A stretch of 64,000 nt of DNA, from the NCBI GenBank assembly GCA_046349635.1, contig JAXMBX010000008.1:1-64000 (forward strand), read 5' to 3'. The position numbers and the translations under genes are program-made. Below the pieces are notes generated by a model. It saw only the letters and a program-made list of their open reading frames with translations, ran no database searches and was not told the DNA's origin. Positions 55,410 to 64,000 of this stretch are shown piece by piece (the stretch's first letter is position 1; the number at the start of each line of letters is the position of its first letter). This stretch comes from JAXMBX01 sp046349635 (GTDB lineage: Bacteria; Planctomycetota; Planctomycetia; Planctomycetales; Planctomycetaceae).

Positions 55410-58235
55410 TCAATCCACAAACAGAAACTCGTTCGACATTAACAGCGCCTGGACATATTCCTCCCACACGGTGAGCGGAGTATTCTCTTTCTTGTCCTGA
55501 TCGGCGGGTGGAGATTTTTCTCGCTGCAGGAATGTCCGCGCCAGCGTAAGCTCACCCTCATCCGGAGCACGGTTGTAAAGCCGCTGGTACAGGAATGCCA
55601 CCTGAGGCCCCAGTTCGCTTCTCCCCTGGTCCTGCGCAAGTTTCGCGAGCGCCTGGGTCTGCTCCCGCAGAAACGGACTGTTCATGAAGAACAGCGCCTG
55701 CTGCGGCACGGTCGTCTGATAGCGTGCGGCGGCGGTCGCATCAGGCGGCGCGAAGTCAAACGCACGCAGCGTCCCGGGGAACTTCTGCCGATCCACGAAG
55801 CCATACACGCTCCGTCGTTTTGAATAAGGCGGCCTGAACAGGTCGACCGATGGCCCACCTCGCTTCTCGTCCAGATTGCCGGCGACAAACAACAACGAAT
55901 CGCGCAACGCCTCCCAATCGAGACGCCGACGATTCGCGTGCGAGAGAAGGCGATTCTCAGGATCTTTTTCATGATCCTGCATGTTTCCCCCGGACTGCTG
56001 TTGGTACGTCGCAGACAACAGAATCAACCGGTGCAATTTCTTGATTGACCAACCCTGCGCCATAAACTCCGACGCCAGAAAATCGAGCAATTCCGGATGG
56101 GTCGGCGGTTCGCCGCGCACGCCGAAATCTCCCGGAGTTCGCACCAACCCCTGCCCAAAGTGCTGCTGCCACACCCGGTTCACCAGCACGCGCGCCGTGA
56201 GAGGGTTATCGGGTGAAGCAATGGCCTGCGCAAGTTCCAGCCGTCCGCTTCCTTGAGCGAACGGTTTTCGCTCACCACGACACAATAGTGCGGGAAACTG
56301 CCGAGGCACGAGTTCTCCCGGGTTACTGGAATTGCCACGAATGAAAACGTGCGCGGGGCGAAGGGCGGGGAGATCCGTCAAAATCAATGCGTGCGGCGCG
56401 GCCCCGGCGGTTCCGATCCAGTCTTCCACCAGTCGCTGCTGCTCGTGATACACATTCTGTTGCGACGCATCCACAAAGAAATAATCTTCCAGTTCCTCGT
56501 ACGGAATCCGCACCGGCCCCTCGGGGTCATCCAGGATCTTCCGGATCTCTCCCCAGGCGGGATCCTGACCTGAATGGCCGTCCGCTTCACGGAACAATTC
56601 GCCGTAAGTGTGAGCCAGATCGACCAAGGATGTCGGCGGCTTCTGACGCAGCCGCTGCAGGAGCATGGAATTGATCCGTTTCGGATCTCCTGAATCATCC
56701 GTCCAATGGGTGATCAGTCCCCCGGCCTGCGCAGCGAACGCTCCCGGTTTTATTTGCGCGAAAGCGTGCCACGGCGCCATTACCGGATGATGTTGTTTGC
56801 GCGTCTGATCGAGAAACCGCACCCACCTTTGAATGAGAACGGGATTCAAATCCTTCTTCAGATCCACCAGGAACATCACCGGATTGAAATTCGGCTGCAA
56901 CGTCTCGTTCTGCCCTGCCCGCAAATATTCCCCAGCCTGATCCCGCGCCTGCTTCGAGATCCGGGCATGCTCCGTCTTCAGAAACGTGTCGAATTTCTCG
57001 CCCCGGGTGTGCAACTCCTTGAGATATGCCGCATAGGGAGCGGACTCGTCGGGACGCAGAATCAACGGCGCCGTCCGGGGTTCGACTGAATTCGCGAACA
57101 CACCATACAGCGAATAGTAGTCCCGCGTCGGGATCGGATCGTACTTATGATCGTGGCATCGTGCACAGGTCACAGTCAGTCCCTGCAACCCTCGCATGAC
57201 CACGTCGATCCGGTCATCGATAATGTCCGGCTGACTGTTGAGGAATCGTTGACCGAGAGTGAGAAATCCCATCGCCGCCAGTGAACGGGGATCATCGTCA
57301 TGTGGGAGTTGATCCGCCGCCAGTTGTTCCAGGAGAAACCGGTTGTAAGGCAAATCCTCGTTGAATGCCCGAATGACATAGTCACGGTAGGTCCAAGCCG
57401 TCGGATACACCGGGTTGTCCTTTAGCCGCACGTAACCCTTGGTATCGGAATAGCGCGCCACATCCAGCCAGTAGCGCCCCCACCGCTCCCCATATCGAGG
57501 GGAAGCCAGCAGCCGATCGACGAGATCGGAGAACGCCTGTGGCGAAGAATCCGATTCAAACGCGCGGACCTCTTCCGGAGTGGGAGGGAGCCCGTGCAGG
57601 TCAAACGTCACCCGTCGGATCAGCGTCCGTCGGTCTGCTTGAGGCGCGGGAACAAGTTGCTGCGATTCCAGCTTCGCCAGGACCCAGCGGTCAATCGGCG
57701 AAATTCCCCAACCGCGGTTTTTGACCGCAGGCGGTTCCTGACGTTCCACGGGTTGCAACGACCAATGCGGCTTTTTTGCCGTTTCATGAGCAGACGGTTT
57801 GGAAGAAGCCGGAATCTCCTTCGGCCACGCAGCGCCCGATTTGATCCACGAAGTCAGTACCGCCACTTCCTGATCCGGAAGTTTCTCCTGCGGAGGCATC
57901 TTCGTCGGACCGTCATACCGGATCGCCCCCAGCATCAGACTCTCGTCCGGATGCTCCGCCTCGAAGATCGGACCATTGTCACCTCCCGCCAGAAACGCGG
58001 CGGCAGAATCGAGCCGCAAACCCCCTTTTTGTTTGGCCGAACCATGACAGCTTTGACAACGCGCCACCAGGATCGGACGGACGTGTCGTTCAAAGAATTC
58101 AGTGGCCTGCCGTTCCTCCTGCGAAGCGCGCGGCTGATGCCCTGCGACAACCGGTGGCGCTGCGACAACCGGTGACGAATCACCACTGGTCAGCAGAACC
58201 CAAAAAAAGGCAGGGAAAAACCGCACGGACGGCAT
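55410..58235 (-). CDS. PSCyt1/DUF1549/DUF1553 protein (PSD1-type, planctomycete cytochrome C)
   Basis: The 941-residue secreted protein has a signal peptide (FFPAFFWVLLTSGDSSPVVA). The planctomycete cytochrome C domain has ARCQSCHGSAKQKGGLRLDS (CxxCH, about residue 56) and ends near VLTSWIKSGAAWP. DUF1549 has WVLAKLESQQLVPAPQADRRTLIRRVTFDLHGLPPTPEE, DVARYSDTKGY and TCARCHDHKYDPIPTRDYYSLYGVF. DUF1553 contains TARVLVNRVWQQHFGQGLVRTPGDFGVRGEPPTHPELLDFLASEF and SNEFLFVD at the end. It may be a membrane- or wall-associated haem protein. It is divergent from a PQQ protein gene. A 15-bp direct repeat lies in the N-terminal coding part. Confidence 0.94.
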   Translation of the reverse strand: MPSVRFFPAFFWVLLTSGDSSPVVAAPPVVAGHQPRASQEERQATEFFERHVRPILVARCQSCHGSAKQKGGLRLDSAAAFLAGGDNGPIFEAEHPDESLMLGAIRYDGPTKMPPQEKLPDQEVAVLTSWIKSGAAWPKEIPASSKPSAHETAKKPHWSLQPVERQEPPAVKNRGWGISPIDRWVLAKLESQQLVPAPQADRRTLIRRVTFDLHGLPPTPEEVRAFESDSSPQAFSDLVDRLLASPRYGERWGRYWLDVARYSDTKGYVRLKDNPVYPTAWTYRDYVIRAFNEDLPYNRFLLEQLAADQLPHDDDPRSLAAMGFLTLGQRFLNSQPDIIDDRIDVVMRGLQGLTVTCARCHDHKYDPIPTRDYYSLYGVFANSVEPRTAPLILRPDESAPYAAYLKELHTRGEKFDTFLKTEHARISKQARDQAGEYLRAGQNETLQPNFNPVMFLVDLKKDLNPVLIQRWVRFLDQTRKQHHPVMAPWHAFAQIKPGAFAAQAGGLITHWTDDSGDPKRINSMLLQRLRQKPPTSLVDLAHTYGELFREADGHSGQDPAWGEIRKILDDPEGPVRIPYEELEDYFFVDASQQNVYHEQQRLVEDWIGTAGAAPHALILTDLPALRPAHVFIRGNSSNPGELVPRQFPALLCRGERKPFAQGSGRLELAQAIASPDNPLTARVLVNRVWQQHFGQGLVRTPGDFGVRGEPPTHPELLDFLASEFMAQGWSIKKLHRLILLSATYQQQSGGNMQDHEKDPENRLLSHANRRRLDWEALRDSLLFVAGNLDEKRGGPSVDLFRPPYSKRRSVYGFVDRQKFPGTLRAFDFAPPDATAAARYQTTVPQQALFFMNSPFLREQTQALAKLAQDQGRSELGPQVAFLYQRLYNRAPDEGELTLARTFLQREKSPPADQDKKENTPLTVWEEYVQALLMSNEFLFVD
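58142..58174. repeat. Short direct repeat within the PSCyt1 gene
   Basis: A 15-base unit (ctgcgacaaccggtg) occurs at 58,142-58,156 and again at 58,160-58,174, giving the repeated PVVA residues after the signal peptide. It is probably a slippage duplication without further meaning. Confidence 0.8.
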
Positions 58236-58537
58236 GGTGCTTTTCAGGTTGGAGAGGAGTTGGGGCTGGTCTCTCCAGTGTAGCGGTTCGGATTGCGAGG
58301 GTCAGTTGGATTCCGACGAAAAGCAGCCTTCCCGACGTCCGATTCCGCCGGGTTATGGCAAATTCATAGGGAGAAACAGCCGGTTCCGGGAAGGGTCCGA
58401 ATTGACATCAAATTCCGCCGATGCGAGACTGGATTAAGGTCAAAAACTGTCCCCCCCGATGCCTGCCTGTTGTGCGGCGGCCTGCCGCTCGCGCCCGCCT
58501 GATTAGAATTTCCTCCCCCGAGAGAGAAGGACGCTCG
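58236..58537. promoter_or_regulatory. Divergent intergenic region
   Basis: This spacer of about 300 bases lies between the leftward PSCyt1 gene and the rightward PQQ gene, so it should hold both promoters. No gene, hairpin terminator or clear sigma-factor motif could be placed. The region is as GC-rich as the coding sequence. Confidence 0.35.
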
Positions 58538-59827
58538 ATGTCACGTGTTTTGCAACTCTCTGTCTGGTCCCTCCTGGCGACGGTTTTCTTCTGCGCGGAG
58601 GGAGCACGGGGAGAGAACTGGCCGCAATGGCGCGGGCCGACGAACAACGGCTTGTCTACCGAAAAGAATATGCCCACCGAATGGGCTCCCGACAAAAACA
58701 TCGCCTGGAAACTGGCAATGCCGGGACAGGGGGGTTCGACTCCTTGCCTGTGGGGAGATCGCCTCTTTCTGACATCCGCGGAGGGGGACGACCTCGTCGT
58801 CTGGTGCGTCAGCACCGAGGGAAAGAAACTGTGGGACTATAAACTCGCTACCGGAAACAAAAAGGCTCGCGGTGATGAAGGAAATCTCGCCAGCCCCTCC
58901 CCCTCCACCGACGGGAAATACGTCTGGGCGATGGTCGGCACAGGCGATCTCGCCTGTTTTGATTTCGACGGCAAGGTGATCTGGAAAACGAATTTGCAGG
59001 ATCGCTACGGGAAGTTCATCATTCAATTCGGCATGTCTTCCACACCGGTATTGGATGGCGACCGCCTGTATCTGCAACTGATTCACGGTGACGGGAAGCC
59101 TGAGACCCGCGAAGCACTGGTTCTCTGTCTCGACAAGATGACCGGTTCGGAGATCTGGAAGCAGGGACGCCCCAGCGAGGCACACACCGAGAACGAACAC
59201 TCCTATGCCTCCCCCATCATGTATCGCGATGAGAAGCAGGCCTTCTTCCTCACGCATGGCGCCGATTACATCGTTGCCCACGACCTGGCCGATGGGCATG
59301 AACTCTGGCGTAGCGGTGGATTGCATTCTCCCGCTCGCTACGATCCGACCCTTCGACTCGTCGCCTCTCCCGCCTGCGTCCCGGGGTTGATCATCGTCCC
59401 CTCCGCTAAGAAGGGACAGTTGCTCGCCATCGTTCCCGGAGGCAAGGGAGACATCACCGACAACAAGGAATTCAAGGTCTGGACCTATCCCACGACCCCC
59501 GATGTCCCCTCCCCGTTGATCGTCGATGATCTCGTATTCCTCTGCCGAGAGAATGGCAACCTGATCTGCCTGGAGCGGAGCAATGGCAAGGAAGTCTATC
59601 AGAAGCGCACGCATGCCGATCGTTATCGGGCATCCCCGGTCTATTGCGACGGAAAGATCTATTTGACGTCGCGGGACGGAACGGTCTCGGTCTGCAAGGC
59701 CAGCCGCGAATTCGAACTCCTTGCGACAAACAAGCTGGCGGAGGACATCTCCGCGTCTCCCGTGTTTGCGAATGGACGCATCTATCTGCGGAGCTTCCAA
59801 TCCTTGTGGGCGATTGGGACCAAATAA
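58538..59827 (+). CDS. PQQ-like beta-propeller (BamB-type) secreted protein
   Basis: The 429-residue protein starts at ATG 58538, with AGAGAAGG about 9 nt upstream; its signal peptide is LSVWSLLATVFFCAEGARG. The mature part begins NWPQWRGPTNNGLSTEKNMP, the usual opening of planctomycete PQQ-repeat proteins, and holds seven or eight blades (for example GDLACFDFDGKVIWKTNLQ, VLCLDKMTGSEIWKQG, IVAHDLADGHELWRSGG, LICLERSNGKEVYQKR, FANGRIYLRSFQSLWAIG). It is 15 nt upstream of a DUF1549/DUF1553 gene, likely in one operon. Whether it binds a quinone cofactor or is a structural propeller is not shown by sequence alone. Confidence 0.92.
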   Translation: MSRVLQLSVWSLLATVFFCAEGARGENWPQWRGPTNNGLSTEKNMPTEWAPDKNIAWKLAMPGQGGSTPCLWGDRLFLTSAEGDDLVVWCVSTEGKKLWDYKLATGNKKARGDEGNLASPSPSTDGKYVWAMVGTGDLACFDFDGKVIWKTNLQDRYGKFIIQFGMSSTPVLDGDRLYLQLIHGDGKPETREALVLCLDKMTGSEIWKQGRPSEAHTENEHSYASPIMYRDEKQAFFLTHGADYIVAHDLADGHELWRSGGLHSPARYDPTLRLVASPACVPGLIIVPSAKKGQLLAIVPGGKGDITDNKEFKVWTYPTTPDVPSPLIVDDLVFLCRENGNLICLERSNGKEVYQKRTHADRYRASPVYCDGKIYLTSRDGTVSVCKASREFELLATNKLAEDISASPVFANGRIYLRSFQSLWAIGTK

Positions 59828-59842
59828 CAAGCGGAGCGGACG

Positions 59843-62173
59843 ATGCCTCGTCAACAACAGACAACCAGGCCCAGCCGAATCCTGACGGGAGGAATGCTCC
59901 TGTTGCTGGTTCCCGTGTTGTTGTGTCTCGCTGCCGAGCCGGCCCCTACGAAAAAAGAATCCCCTCCTCCGGCACAACCCGCCGCCGATCCGATGCAGGA
60001 ATTCGACCGTGATCCGACTCCCAAGGATCTGCAGCATTGGTCGTTTCGGCCCCGGGGAATCCAGACGCCCCCGGTTCCCAAAGAGCAGATGGAATGGGTG
60101 AAAACGCCCGTCGATGCCTTCATCCTGCAAAAGCTGCAAGCGAAGAAGTTGAAACCATCGCCGGCTGCGGAGCCGCGCGTCTGGCTGCGGCGGGTCTATT
60201 TCGATCTGATCGGTCTCCCCCCTACGCAGGCAGAAGTGGAAGCCTTTGAGAAAGATTCTTCCCAGACCGCTCGCGAGCGCGTCGTGGAACGTCTTCTCGC
60301 CGACCCAGGCTACGGTATCCGCTGGGGACGGCACTGGCTCGACGTCGTTCGCTACGCGGACACCAACGGCTACGAACGGGACGGGGACAAGCCCCACGTT
60401 TGGCGCTACCGGGACTGGGTCATTGATTCCCTCAACAAGGACTTGCCGTTCGATCAATTCCTGACCCTGCAACTCGCCGGGGATGAAGTCGAACACCCCA
60501 CCGCGGAGACCATGGTCGCCGCGACCTTTCTCCGGCTGGGGACGTGGGACGATGAGCCCGCCGACCCGCTCGTCGATCGGTACGAACAATTGGACGACAT
60601 CGTGAAGTCTGTCTCGGCCTCGTTCATGGGAATGACATTGAGCTGCGCACGGTGTCACAACCATAAGTTCGAGCCTCTCTCCCAGATGGACTATACCGGG
60701 ATGCTCGCTTTCTTCGAGCCTCTCAAGCGTCCGCAGAATCACCGCACGGACCTGGACATTCCGATCGGCACGCCACAGGAAATCGCCGTTTTCCAACAGG
60801 CCCAGTCCCGGTACGAAGCCGCCTTGAAGGAAATTGAAAAGCAGATCCAGGATCTGAAGCACGTCGTAGACGAGCGCTTCCTGACAAATGGCCGCACCTC
60901 ACTCCCTCCGGATGTCTGGGCCGCCTTCAAGGTCGCAAAGAAACTCCGCAACGCGGATCAGAAGAAACTGACCGAACCGGCACAAAAGAAGTTCGATGAA
61001 GAACTACAAGCCTCCTGGACGAACGTGGAGAAACAGCAGTTGAAGGCGTTTGAAGCGGCTCTGGCGGCGGTCAAGCAGGCCTCTCCGCCGCAACTCCCGC
61101 GCGGTTATCTCTGGACGGAAAACAACCCCGTTCCGGAGACAAAAATCTTCAAGCGCGGGAACCCGGCAACACCCGCCGGACCGATGCATCCCCGTGTTCC
61201 CAAGGTCCTGCAGACCGTTGCCTGGGAGCCGATGACGCCGAATGTGGAAGTGAAAACCACCCGCCGCCGCCTCTCTCTCGCCCATTGGCTGACAAATCCC
61301 CAGCATCCTCTCACCAGCCGCGTCATCGCCAACCGCATCTGGCAGGGACATTTCGGTGAGGGGCTGGCTCGTACCGAAAATGATTTCGGAGTCATGGGAA
61401 CACCCCCCACGCATCCGGAACTCCTCGACTGGCTCGCCCAATACCTGATCGATCACAAGTGGAGCTTGAAGGAACTCCATCGGGTCATCGTCCTCAGCAA
61501 TACGTATCAACAGGCCAGTCGCCAACGCGAAGACCTCACCGAAGAAGATCCCGAAAACGAGCTCCTCGGTCGCTTCCCTTATCGCCGGATGGAAGCGGAA
61601 CAGATCCGCGATACTCTGCTCCTCGCCAATGGGCGATTGAATCCGCAGATGGGAGGTCCTGGTGTCTATCCCCCCATCCCCGCCGAGGTTCTCGCCAGCC
61701 AATCCAAACCCGGGCTGGGCTGGGGAAAGTCCGATGAAGTCCAAGCTTCCCGCCGTTCAATTTATATCCACGTCAAACGCTCTCTGCTGGTGCCGATGTT
61801 CGAACTCATGGACCTTCCCGACACCACGGCCCCCTGCGAACAGCGGAACATCTCCACGATCCCGACTCAGGCCCTGACGCTCCTTAACAGCGAATTCATG
61901 AACGATGCCGCCGAGCATTTTGCGGCCCGGATCATCAAAGACGGCAAAGGGAGCGTCGAGGAGGAAGTGAAACGTGCCTATTGGCTGGCCCTCAGCCGCC
62001 AACCCACGGATGACGAACTGAAGCTCTCCGTCGAATTTGTGAACAAGCAACGCACCCGGATCGTGGAAGAGACCAAGGCCAAGCCTCCCACGCCAGAAGA
62101 ATTGAATCAGAAGACCATGCAGGCTTTTTGTCTCGTGATCTTCAATTTGAATGAATTCGTGTATCTCGATTAG
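59843..62173 (+). CDS. DUF1549/DUF1553 domain-containing secreted protein
   Basis: The 776-residue protein has a hydrophobic export signal near residues 15-32 (ILTGGMLLLLVPVLLCLAAEP). DUF1549 includes WLRRVYFDLIGLPPTQAEVEAFEKDSSQ, WGRHWLDVVRYADTNGYERDGDKP and SCARCHNHKFEPLSQMDYTG, with the Cys-x2-Cys-His element. A helical insert (residues about 310-400) follows, and then DUF1553 with SLAHWLTNPQHPLTSRVIANRIWQGHFGEGLARTENDFGVMG and NLNEFVYLD at the end. No PSCyt1 domain is present. It is followed by two DUF1501 genes, the standard pairing. Confidence 0.93.
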   Translation: MPRQQQTTRPSRILTGGMLLLLVPVLLCLAAEPAPTKKESPPPAQPAADPMQEFDRDPTPKDLQHWSFRPRGIQTPPVPKEQMEWVKTPVDAFILQKLQAKKLKPSPAAEPRVWLRRVYFDLIGLPPTQAEVEAFEKDSSQTARERVVERLLADPGYGIRWGRHWLDVVRYADTNGYERDGDKPHVWRYRDWVIDSLNKDLPFDQFLTLQLAGDEVEHPTAETMVAATFLRLGTWDDEPADPLVDRYEQLDDIVKSVSASFMGMTLSCARCHNHKFEPLSQMDYTGMLAFFEPLKRPQNHRTDLDIPIGTPQEIAVFQQAQSRYEAALKEIEKQIQDLKHVVDERFLTNGRTSLPPDVWAAFKVAKKLRNADQKKLTEPAQKKFDEELQASWTNVEKQQLKAFEAALAAVKQASPPQLPRGYLWTENNPVPETKIFKRGNPATPAGPMHPRVPKVLQTVAWEPMTPNVEVKTTRRRLSLAHWLTNPQHPLTSRVIANRIWQGHFGEGLARTENDFGVMGTPPTHPELLDWLAQYLIDHKWSLKELHRVIVLSNTYQQASRQREDLTEEDPENELLGRFPYRRMEAEQIRDTLLLANGRLNPQMGGPGVYPPIPAEVLASQSKPGLGWGKSDEVQASRRSIYIHVKRSLLVPMFELMDLPDTTAPCEQRNISTIPTQALTLLNSEFMNDAAEHFAARIIKDGKGSVEEEVKRAYWLALSRQPTDDELKLSVEFVNKQRTRIVEETKAKPPTPEELNQKTMQAFCLVIFNLNEFVYLD

Positions 62174-62229
62174 CTCGCAACATCTGTAACAGTGTGACCT
62201 CCAACCGGATTTTGTGAGAAGGTGTGGTT

Positions 62230-63690
62230 ATGGATCCCAAACCGATGCGATTGACACCCTGCGGGCGAACGCGGCGGGAATTCCTCTGGGAGACCGGCGG
62301 GGGATTCACCGGACTGGCCCTCGCGGGCATGCTGGCGACGGACGGATTCTTCCAGCGGCATCCGCTGCAAGCCGCGACCACCTTGGCCTCCCCGCTCGAA
62401 CCGAAGAAATCCCACTTCCCCCCCAAGGCCAAGTCGGTCATCTGCATCTTCAATTATGGCGGGCCGAGCCAGGTGGATCTGTTCGACCCCAAGCCGGAAC
62501 TGAACAAGCGCGACGGCCAGACCATGCCCAACCTCGACAAGGACCCTCTCTTCAAGGTCCGCGGCGTGGACAAGCTGATGGGGAGTCCGCGGAAGTTTAC
62601 CCCCGCGGGGAAGAGCGGTATTCCGGTCAGCGACCTGTTCCCCAACGTTGCCGGCTGCATCGATGACATCGCCGTCATTCGGTCCATGTATGCCGACAGT
62701 TTCGCCCACGGCAGCGGCCTGCTGCAGATGAACACCGGCTCCCTCCGACTCGGGTTCCCCAGTTGCGGCTCATGGATCACCTACGGACTCGGGAGTCAAA
62801 ACCAGAATCTCCCCGGCTACGTCGTCATGCTCGACCATCGTGGCGGCCCGATCGGCGGCGCTCCCAACTGGGGCTGCGGTTTCATGCCCGCCGCCTACCA
62901 GGGAACCCAGTTCCGCGTGAGCGGTTCACCGATCATCGACTTGCAGCCGATCCGGGGTATGACTCGCGAGCGGCAGCGGGAACAGCTCGACCTGCTGGCG
63001 TCACTGAACACAAAACACGAAGCCCAGCGCCCCGGCGAAGATGAACTCCAGGCCCGCATCGCCGCGTACGAACTTGCCTTCCGCATGCAGCAGCATGCCC
63101 CGGAAGCGGTCGACATTAGCCGCGAATCTGCCGAAACACACAAGATGTACGGCGTCAATGACTCCGCAACCGAACGCTTCGGCCGCCAATGCCTCATGGC
63201 CCGCCGTCTCGTGGAGCGTGGCGTCCGCTTCGTCCAGGTTTACTCCGGCGGCGGCCACAACGACGAAAACTGGGATGCCCACGGCGACGTCGAATCCAAC
63301 CACAAGCTCCACTGCAAGGAAACCGACCTTCCCATCGCCGGCCTCCTCAAGGATCTCAAATCACGCGGCATGCTCAACGATACCCTGGTCATCTGGACGA
63401 GCGAATTCGGTCGGACTCCCACCGCTCAGAACGGCAAGGGACGCGATCACAATCCGCGCGGGTTTACCTCCTGGCTGGCAGGTGGAGGGGTCAAGGGGGG
63501 GCAGATTATCGGCGCGACGGATGAGTTCGGTTTCGCCGCCGTCGAAAACAAGGTTCACGTTCATGACTTCCACGCCACCATTCTCCATCTGCTGGGAATC
63601 GACCACGAACTGTTAACATACTTCTACGGCGGACGCGAGATGCGGCTGACGGACGTACATGGGCGAATCGTCAAGGAACTGCTGGCTTAA
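62230..63690 (+). CDS. DUF1501 domain-containing Tat-exported protein
   Basis: The 486-residue protein starts at ATG 62230, with GAGAAGG 8 nt upstream; a GTG six bases earlier is less well spaced. The twin-arginine motif TRREFLWETGGGF (about residues 13-25) precedes a hydrophobic segment, so Tat export is predicted. DUF1501 features are VICIFNYGGPSQVDLFDPKPELNK, AVIRSMYADSFAHGSG, RRLVERGVRFVQVYSGGGHNDENWDAH and LVIWTSEFGRTPTAQNGKGRDHNPRGFTSW. It lies 56 nt after the DUF1549 gene and is followed by a second DUF1501 gene. Confidence 0.93.
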   Translation: MDPKPMRLTPCGRTRREFLWETGGGFTGLALAGMLATDGFFQRHPLQAATTLASPLEPKKSHFPPKAKSVICIFNYGGPSQVDLFDPKPELNKRDGQTMPNLDKDPLFKVRGVDKLMGSPRKFTPAGKSGIPVSDLFPNVAGCIDDIAVIRSMYADSFAHGSGLLQMNTGSLRLGFPSCGSWITYGLGSQNQNLPGYVVMLDHRGGPIGGAPNWGCGFMPAAYQGTQFRVSGSPIIDLQPIRGMTRERQREQLDLLASLNTKHEAQRPGEDELQARIAAYELAFRMQQHAPEAVDISRESAETHKMYGVNDSATERFGRQCLMARRLVERGVRFVQVYSGGGHNDENWDAHGDVESNHKLHCKETDLPIAGLLKDLKSRGMLNDTLVIWTSEFGRTPTAQNGKGRDHNPRGFTSWLAGGGVKGGQIIGATDEFGFAAVENKVHVHDFHATILHLLGIDHELLTYFYGGREMRLTDVHGRIVKELLA

Positions 63691-63702
63691 CGGAATACGA
63701 TC

Positions 63703-64000
63703 ATGACTCTACAACGGGAATGGGAACTGGCGCTGACCCGCCGGCAGTTGTTTGGCCGGACGGCAACCGGAATCGGCGGCTTCGCGCTCGCCAGCCTCCT
63801 CAACCCGGACCTCTTCGCCGCCGCTCCTGCGAAGCAGAAGATGATCCCCACGCCGGGAACGCTGCAGGCGCTCCATTTCCCCCCCAAGGCGAAGCACGTC
63901 ATCTATCTCTTCATGTCGGGCGGCCCGTCGCATATCGACCTCTTCGACTACAAGCCCGCCCTCAAGAAACATCACGGCGAAGAACTCCCAGCCTCCATCC
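63703..64000 (+). CDS. DUF1501 domain-containing protein (partial, cut by window end)
   Basis: The reading frame opens at ATG 63703, 12 nt after the previous stop, and continues through the end of the window (99 residues seen). It begins with a twin-arginine-like motif LTRRQLFGRTATGIGGF followed by a hydrophobic stretch, then FPPKAKHVIYLFMSGGPSHIDLFDYKP, the start of a second DUF1501 domain. It is a divergent tandem paralogue of the preceding gene. The rest of the protein and any further operon members lie outside the window. Confidence 0.9.
   Translation, partial: MTLQREWELALTRRQLFGRTATGIGGFALASLLNPDLFAAAPAKQKMIPTPGTLQALHFPPKAKHVIYLFMSGGPSHIDLFDYKPALKKHHGEELPASI

Noticed and set aside
58541..60862. 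Open frame of 773 codons on the minus strand
   Set aside because: It is antisense to the PQQ and DUF1549 genes, both of which have clear family motifs, signal peptides and good ribosome-binding sites. The antisense protein shows no motif.

Overview
The window is a GC-rich, densely coded bacterial chromosome segment, almost certainly from a member of the Planctomycetota (order Planctomycetales or close to it). The reason is gene content. There are three DUF1501 twin-arginine proteins, three DUF1549/DUF1553 proteins (one with an N-terminal planctomycete cytochrome C domain), PQQ-type beta-propeller proteins and several planctomycete-style secreted proteins of unknown function. No rRNA, tRNA, CRISPR array, prophage or insertion sequence was recognised.

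Layout. 0.2-3.2 kb (-): a DUF1549/DUF1553 + DUF1501 pair. 3.5-11.0 kb (+): an M16 zinc peptidase, then a very large PQQ-repeat protein whose frame breaks at an A-run near 10,283. 11.0-14.7 kb (-): a three-gene lipid-linked glycosylation operon (GT2, YdjC/ChbG-like deacetylase, ArnT-like transferase), every member of which carries frame-disrupting indels. 14.8-17.7 kb (-): a SPOR-like secreted protein, a gluzincin-like metallopeptidase and a CpsB/YwqE-type PHP phosphatase. 17.9-21.1 kb: housekeeping genes (hflX, DUF493, FAH family, acylphosphatase). 21.4-24.4 kb (+): an ABC-2 type permease and an ABC exporter-like protein with a degenerate nucleotide-binding domain. 24.5-25.7 kb: an unknown membrane protein and a methyltransferase.

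25.7-43.1 kb is an exopolysaccharide locus. It holds a priming sugar transferase (divergent), a Wzy/O-antigen-ligase-like protein, a FemAB/BioF2-like acyltransferase, three GT4 and one GT2 glycosyltransferases, a CapK/PaaK-like adenylating enzyme, a NodB-type deacetylase, a second deacetylase-like protein with a frame break, a membrane-anchored EEP-fold hydrolase, a nucleotide-sugar epimerase, a Wzc-like tyrosine autokinase and a NusG/RfaH-like antiterminator. The CpsB-type phosphatase at 17 kb is a candidate partner of the kinase. No flippase or outer-membrane export porin was seen inside the window.

43.2-46.6 kb: a metallo-phosphodiesterase-like secreted protein (frame break at 44,127), an AT-richer LRR protein, a cupin and an EboE-like TIM-barrel protein. 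46.9-49.6 kb (+): an ECF sigma factor, a membrane anti-sigma-like protein, a secreted DUF3106-like protein and an S4 protein. 49.6-55.4 kb: DUF1653, an AT-richer DUF3800 protein, pyrE, a LysM/L,D-transpeptidase with His-rich linkers, a TPR-like protein and a glycerate 2-kinase. 55.4-64 kb: a large PSD1/cytochrome protein, a PQQ protein, a DUF1549/DUF1553 protein and two tandem DUF1501 proteins, the last cut by the window end.

The main caution for a reader: about fourteen one- or two-base indels interrupt otherwise recognisable genes. About ten lie between 11.3 and 14.2 kb, and single ones lie near 10,283, 33,330, 37,314 and 44,127. Most sit in short homopolymers or short repeats, and a one-base (in one case two-base) edit restores a family-like protein. 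Residual assembly error is therefore a serious alternative to true pseudogenes, although the concentration in one operon also fits loss of that pathway.
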